Source: Acidobacteriota bacterium | Lineage (GTDB): Bacteria > Acidobacteriota > Vicinamibacteria > Vicinamibacterales > Fen-181 | Direction: 5' to 3' | Assembly (NCBI GenBank): GCA_021779795.1 | Contig: JAJXZZ010000097.1 | Coordinates: 1-9,506 of the forward strand | DNA length: 9,506 nucleotides | Shown here: in pieces, positions 7,221 to 9,506 of the stretch | Layout: each line of letters begins with the position of its first letter | How positions within the stretch are numbered: position 1 is the first letter of the stretch | Program-made: the position numbers and the translations under genes | Notes under the pieces: generated by a model | The model's input: only the letters and a program-made list of their open reading frames with translations | Database searches by the model: none | Told to the model about the DNA's origin: nothing

Positions 7221-7295
7221 AAGTGAGTACCTCAGGGGCCTCAGGCGTCGGAGTGGTCTTTCGCGATTACGAAATTGAAATTCAGCATTGTAATC
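7221..7295 (-). promoter_or_regulatory. AT-rich intergenic patch with inverted repeat and possible -10 box before the S46 gene
   Basis: The 61 bases between the epimerase stop and the S46 start, together with the last epimerase codons, form the most AT-rich patch in the window. GATTAC (7265-7270) is inverted as GTAATC (7290-7295) around 19 bases, and GAAATT is repeated in tandem at 7271-7276 and 7277-7282. On the minus strand TACAAT (7292-7287) matches TATAAT at five of six places, but no matching -35 lies 16-18 bases upstream. It could be a promoter for the peptidase gene, a regulator site or the weak 3' end of the operon. Confidence 0.4.
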
Positions 7296-8304
7296 CAGGG
7301 AAACCGCTCCGACCCCTGCCGACCGTGCGGTACCAGGAGAAGGCGTCGGCGAGGGCGCGGTCGATCGGCGTCTGCGGGAGGCCGAGGTCGCGCACGGCTT
7401 TGGCCGGATCGTAGTAGTGGTTGGCGGCGGCCAGCCGGGCCGTCTCGAGCGACAGCAGCGGCTCGCGGCCGGTCAGCCGCCCTGCCAGCTCCATCACGCC
7501 CCCGGCGGCCAGGATGAGCGGCGCCGGCGCGGGCAGCAGCAGCGGCCGGCGGCCGAGCACGGCCAGGGCGCGGGCGAACAGCTCGCAATAGGTCAGGTTG
7601 ACGTGCCCGAGGATGTAGCGCTCCCCGGGGCGCCCCCGCTCCATCGCCGCGATCATCCCCGCGACGACGTCGCGCACGTCCACGAAGTTGTTGCCGCCGC
7701 GCCGCGAGCAGAAGATCACCGGCCCGCGCGTGAGCGGCAGCAGCAGCCGGCCGCTCGACGGCTTCGGGTCGAACGGGCCGATCATCAGGCCGGGATTGAC
7801 GACGACGGTCTCGACGTCGGCCGCGAGGGCGACCTGCTCGGCCTCGCGCTTGGTGACCGCGTAGGGGGTGCGGATCCGCCCCGGGGGCCAGTCGGTCGTC
7901 TCGTCGGCGATCCCGCCCGGCGGCGGGAGCCCGATCGCGTCCACGGTGGACACGTGGACGACGCGCTCGACGCCGGCCCGGGCCGAGGCGCGCAGCAGGC
8001 GGCGGGTGCCGCCCACGTTGACCTCGCGCACCTGGTCGAACTGCGCCCGGTTGCGGCACCAGAGCGCGATCGACGCCGCCGCGTGATAGACGTGCCGGCA
8101 GCCGCGCACCGCGCGCGCCAGCGCCTGTTCGTCGCGAAGGTCGCCCTCCGCCATCTCGCAGGCGAACCCCTCGAGCGCGACGGGGCGGCTCCCCTGCCGG
8201 ACGAGGACGCGGACGCGCTCGCCGCGCTCGACGAGGCGGCGGGCCAGGTTCCCGCCCAGGAACCCGGTGGCGCCGGTGACGAGCACGAGATCGCCTGCGG
8301 CCAT
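7282..8304 (-). CDS. NAD(P)-dependent epimerase/reductase, HpnA-like (extended SDR)
   Basis: A cytosolic extended short-chain dehydrogenase/reductase of 340 residues. The Rossmann loop GATGFLG is at 11-17; Arg36 at the end of the second strand (VRVLVRQ) replaces the acidic residue of NAD-specific enzymes and suggests NADP(H). GDLRD follows at 54-58, HAAA at 74-77 and NVGGT at 96-100. The catalytic set is Ser119/Thr120 (VSTVDAIG), Tyr148 and Lys152 (YAVTK). VVNPGLMIGP and the NFVDVRDV segment place it in the dihydroflavonol-4-reductase/3-beta-HSD-like branch, and overall it most resembles the hopanoid-associated epimerase HpnA. Relatives act on nucleotide sugars, sterol-like alcohols or flavonoids, so the substrate is open; no squalene-hopene cyclase or other hopanoid gene is in view. 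The PAP2 stop lies 13 bases upstream and the ribosome binding site is poor (GGGGG, 4-base spacer), so translation is probably coupled. The last residues (GFPGLQC) lie in an AT-rich patch and look like a recent or loose extension. Confidence 0.88.
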   Translation of the reverse strand: MAAGDLVLVTGATGFLGGNLARRLVERGERVRVLVRQGSRPVALEGFACEMAEGDLRDEQALARAVRGCRHVYHAAASIALWCRNRAQFDQVREVNVGGTRRLLRASARAGVERVVHVSTVDAIGLPPPGGIADETTDWPPGRIRTPYAVTKREAEQVALAADVETVVVNPGLMIGPFDPKPSSGRLLLPLTRGPVIFCSRRGGNNFVDVRDVVAGMIAAMERGRPGERYILGHVNLTYCELFARALAVLGRRPLLLPAPAPLILAAGGVMELAGRLTGREPLLSLETARLAAANHYYDPAKAVRDLGLPQTPIDRALADAFSWYRTVGRGRSGFPGLQC

Positions 8305-8317
8305 GGCGCCCCCGGTG

Positions 8318-9133
8318 CTACACGCCGATCAGGCGGACGACGAACCAGGCGGCCACGGCCACGGCCGAGCCGGTCACGGCATCGCCGGCGTAGTGATACT
8401 CGCCGGCGATCGAGCCGGCCATGATGCTGACGGCGACGAAGAAGAGGACGGCCCCCGCCGCCGGCCACACCGGCGCGACGGCCAGCGCTGTCGCCAGCGC
8501 CCCGGCGGCGTGGCCGCTCGGGAACGTGTTGGCGCGGGTGGACGCCTCGCGGACGACGAGGAGGTTCAGGCGGCGCAGCAGGACGTGCCGCGACGCCAGC
8601 GGGCTGTCGGGCTGGAGGCCCCACGGCGGCCGCGTCCTGATCCACGGCAGCACGCCGTAGCAGGACAACTCGGCCAGCAGCACCGTGCTCCAGAACCGGT
8701 CGGCCGCGCCCCCCTGACCGGCCAGCAGGAATGCCGCCATGCCGGCCGGCAGGACGATGTAGCAGCCGAAGTACGACGCCTCGAGCCACTCGAGCAGCAG
8801 CCGCGGCGCCCGGCGCGCCAGGTCGGCCGCGCCCACCTGCTCGCGGAACCACCGGTCGAAGGCGACGAACTTCGCCTCGAACCCGGGCTGCGGATCGACG
8901 AAGTAGAACCCCGACAGCCAGTAGCACAGCAGGATGTAGAGCAGCGGGAGCCAGGTCCGCGCGACGTTGCCGAGCGTCGTGTCGGGCAGGCGGACGACGG
9001 ACCAGTAGGCCGCCGCCAGGGCCGGGGCCAGCACGAGGACCCCGAGGCGGTTCCGGCGTGGAATCCGCCTGAAGGGAACGAGCGCGAGGAGATAGCCGAG
9101 GTAGCCGACGATCAGCCAGTCGCAGACGCGCAA
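8318..9133 (-). CDS. PAP2-superfamily integral membrane phosphatase/transferase
   Basis: A 271-residue protein with about six hydrophobic segments, among them residues 6-21, 30-47, 61-79, 120-138, 210-235 and 256-271. The PAP2 (type 2 phosphatidic acid phosphatase) motifs are recognisable in order: Arg168-Pro169 (IRTRPPWG) for motif 1, FPSGH at 204-208 with His208 as the expected acid/base, and GEYHYAGDAVTG with His247 (the expected nucleophile) and Asp251 for motif 3. The Arg usually six residues before that His (SRxxxxxH) is Ser241 here; the GxYHYxxD form is closer to the PAP2_3/inositol-phosphorylceramide-synthase-like branch, which transfers rather than merely removes a lipid head group. 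Active sites in this family face the outside of the membrane. The start is TTG at 9133, supported by GGAGAG seven bases upstream and only four bases after the hotdog stop; no ATG occurs before residue 132. Substrate unknown; likely lipid phosphate. Confidence 0.87.
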   Translation of the reverse strand: MRVCDWLIVGYLGYLLALVPFRRIPRRNRLGVLVLAPALAAAYWSVVRLPDTTLGNVARTWLPLLYILLCYWLSGFYFVDPQPGFEAKFVAFDRWFREQVGAADLARRAPRLLLEWLEASYFGCYIVLPAGMAAFLLAGQGGAADRFWSTVLLAELSCYGVLPWIRTRPPWGLQPDSPLASRHVLLRRLNLLVVREASTRANTFPSGHAAGALATALAVAPVWPAAGAVLFFVAVSIMAGSIAGEYHYAGDAVTGSAVAVAAWFVVRLIGV

Positions 9134-9137
9134 CGGA

Positions 9138-9506
9138 TTACTCTCCAGCCGGGCCGCCCGGACCGGCGGCGGGGCCGCCCGCGGGCCACGTGCCGGACGT
9201 CATCTCGGCCCAGGTCCGGCGACCCCACTCGCGGATGACCGCCAGGTTCTCGGGGCCGATCCCGACCGCGTCGTGCTCGAGGCCGATGAGGCCGTAGGTA
9301 ATCGTGGCCGAGGCCACCAGCTGGCCGTCCACTTCGGCCGTCGCCGTCACCCGCGCGCCGCTCGACCGGATCGACAGGATCTCGGCCGCGAGGTCGAGCC
9401 GGCAGGGCGGGCGCACGGGCCGGCGGAACTGCGCGCCGTCGGCCATCGCCAGCATCGGCAGCACGTCGCGCCCGCTGGCGTGCTTGACCGACTGCTGCAC
9501 GAGCCG
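9138..9506 (-). CDS. FabZ-like hotdog-fold protein, C-terminal part
   Basis: The frame stays open to the window edge (codons for Arg-Leu precede the GTG at 9500), so the 5' end is missing and the GTG is internal; about 122 residues are seen. QFRRPVRPPCRLDLAAEI followed by RVTATAEVDGQLVASATITYGLI has the strand pattern of the second half of FabZ-type 3-hydroxyacyl-ACP dehydratases (typically FRRPVxPGDxLxLxxEI and AxVDGxxVAEA). The preceding segment LVQQSVKHASG aligns with the central FabZ helix (LMVEALAQAAG), but the catalytic Glu position is then Gln. The catalytic His would lie beyond the window. After the fold ends there is an unusual tail of about 45 residues, closing in a Gly/Pro/Ala-rich stretch. 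The gene heads the operon portion visible here and probably works on an acyl thioester; a dehydratase-like or non-catalytic role cannot be separated from this fragment. Confidence 0.75.
   Translation of the reverse strand, partial: RLVQQSVKHASGRDVLPMLAMADGAQFRRPVRPPCRLDLAAEILSIRSSGARVTATAEVDGQLVASATITYGLIGLEHDAVGIGPENLAVIREWGRRTWAEMTSGTWPAGGPAAGPGGPAGE
9141..9146 (-). promoter_or_regulatory. Ribosome binding site supporting the TTG start of the PAP2 gene
   Basis: On the minus strand GGAGAG (9146-9141) lies inside the end of the hotdog gene and is seven bases from TTG at 9133-9131. The hotdog TAA (9140-9138) falls within this spacer, so ribosomes ending one gene can start the next. Confidence 0.65.

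Noticed and set aside
5460..7226. 588-codon open frame on the plus strand opposite the S46 peptidase
   Set aside because: Same low-complexity Arg/Val/His/Asp composition, no motif and no ribosome binding site; the minus-strand gene has a signal peptide and complete catalytic triad.
7417..8424. Open frame on the plus strand opposite the epimerase gene, and similar overlapping frames at 7785-8927 and 8267-9238
   Set aside because: They cross several real gene boundaries and have compositionally biased translations, so they are shadows.
1..9506. Insertion sequences, CRISPR arrays, tRNA or rRNA genes, phage or defence genes
   Set aside because: No regularly spaced repeats, transposase motifs, cloverleaf-like sequence or defence-family motifs were recognised; the window is explained by seven ordinary coding genes and short gaps.

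Overview
The window is very GC-rich DNA, dense with long genes and carrying no mobile elements, tRNA, rRNA or CRISPR that I can see. The best clue to the host is the 837-residue permease with duplicated FtsX/MacB-type halves and no ATPase gene beside it, which fits the ADOP family (acidobacterial duplicated orphan permease). Together with the high GC, the S46 dipeptidyl-peptidase and the HpnA-type epimerase, this suggests an acidobacterium, perhaps of the Vicinamibacteria type. The phylum is an inference; no marker gene is present.

Layout. Positions 1-1140 (+) hold the C-terminal part of a cysteine-containing, probably secreted protein that looks like a beta-propeller. A 145-base gap with one small hairpin follows, then the ADOP-type permease (1286-3799, +). 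The two plus-strand genes meet five minus-strand genes at a 42-base convergent junction (3800-3841) carrying two hairpins. Reading leftwards along the minus strand from the right edge, the genes are: a FabZ-like hotdog protein (9138 to beyond 9506, 5' end missing), a PAP2-type membrane phosphatase or transferase (8318-9133, TTG start), an HpnA-like NAD(P)-dependent epimerase/reductase (7282-8304), an S46 serine dipeptidyl-peptidase (5136-7220), and a membrane-anchored dCache protein with no output domain (3842-5017).

How the genes may work together. The hotdog, PAP2 and epimerase genes are separated by only 4 and 13 bases and look like one translationally coupled operon; the mix of an acyl-chain enzyme, a lipid-phosphate enzyme and a sugar/sterol-like short-chain dehydrogenase suggests lipid or lipid-linked glycan synthesis. 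The S46 peptidase acts outside the cytoplasmic membrane and releases dipeptides; the dCache protein encoded directly downstream has its ligand-binding domain in the same compartment, so a peptide-degradation and sensing pair is a reasonable but unproven idea. The 118-base gap between them holds a long imperfect palindrome that overlaps a promoter-like sequence.

I see no clear-cut new defence or mobile system. The points most worth a second look are the dCache protein without an output domain, the palindrome in front of it, and the non-canonical active-site residues of the hotdog and PAP2 proteins.
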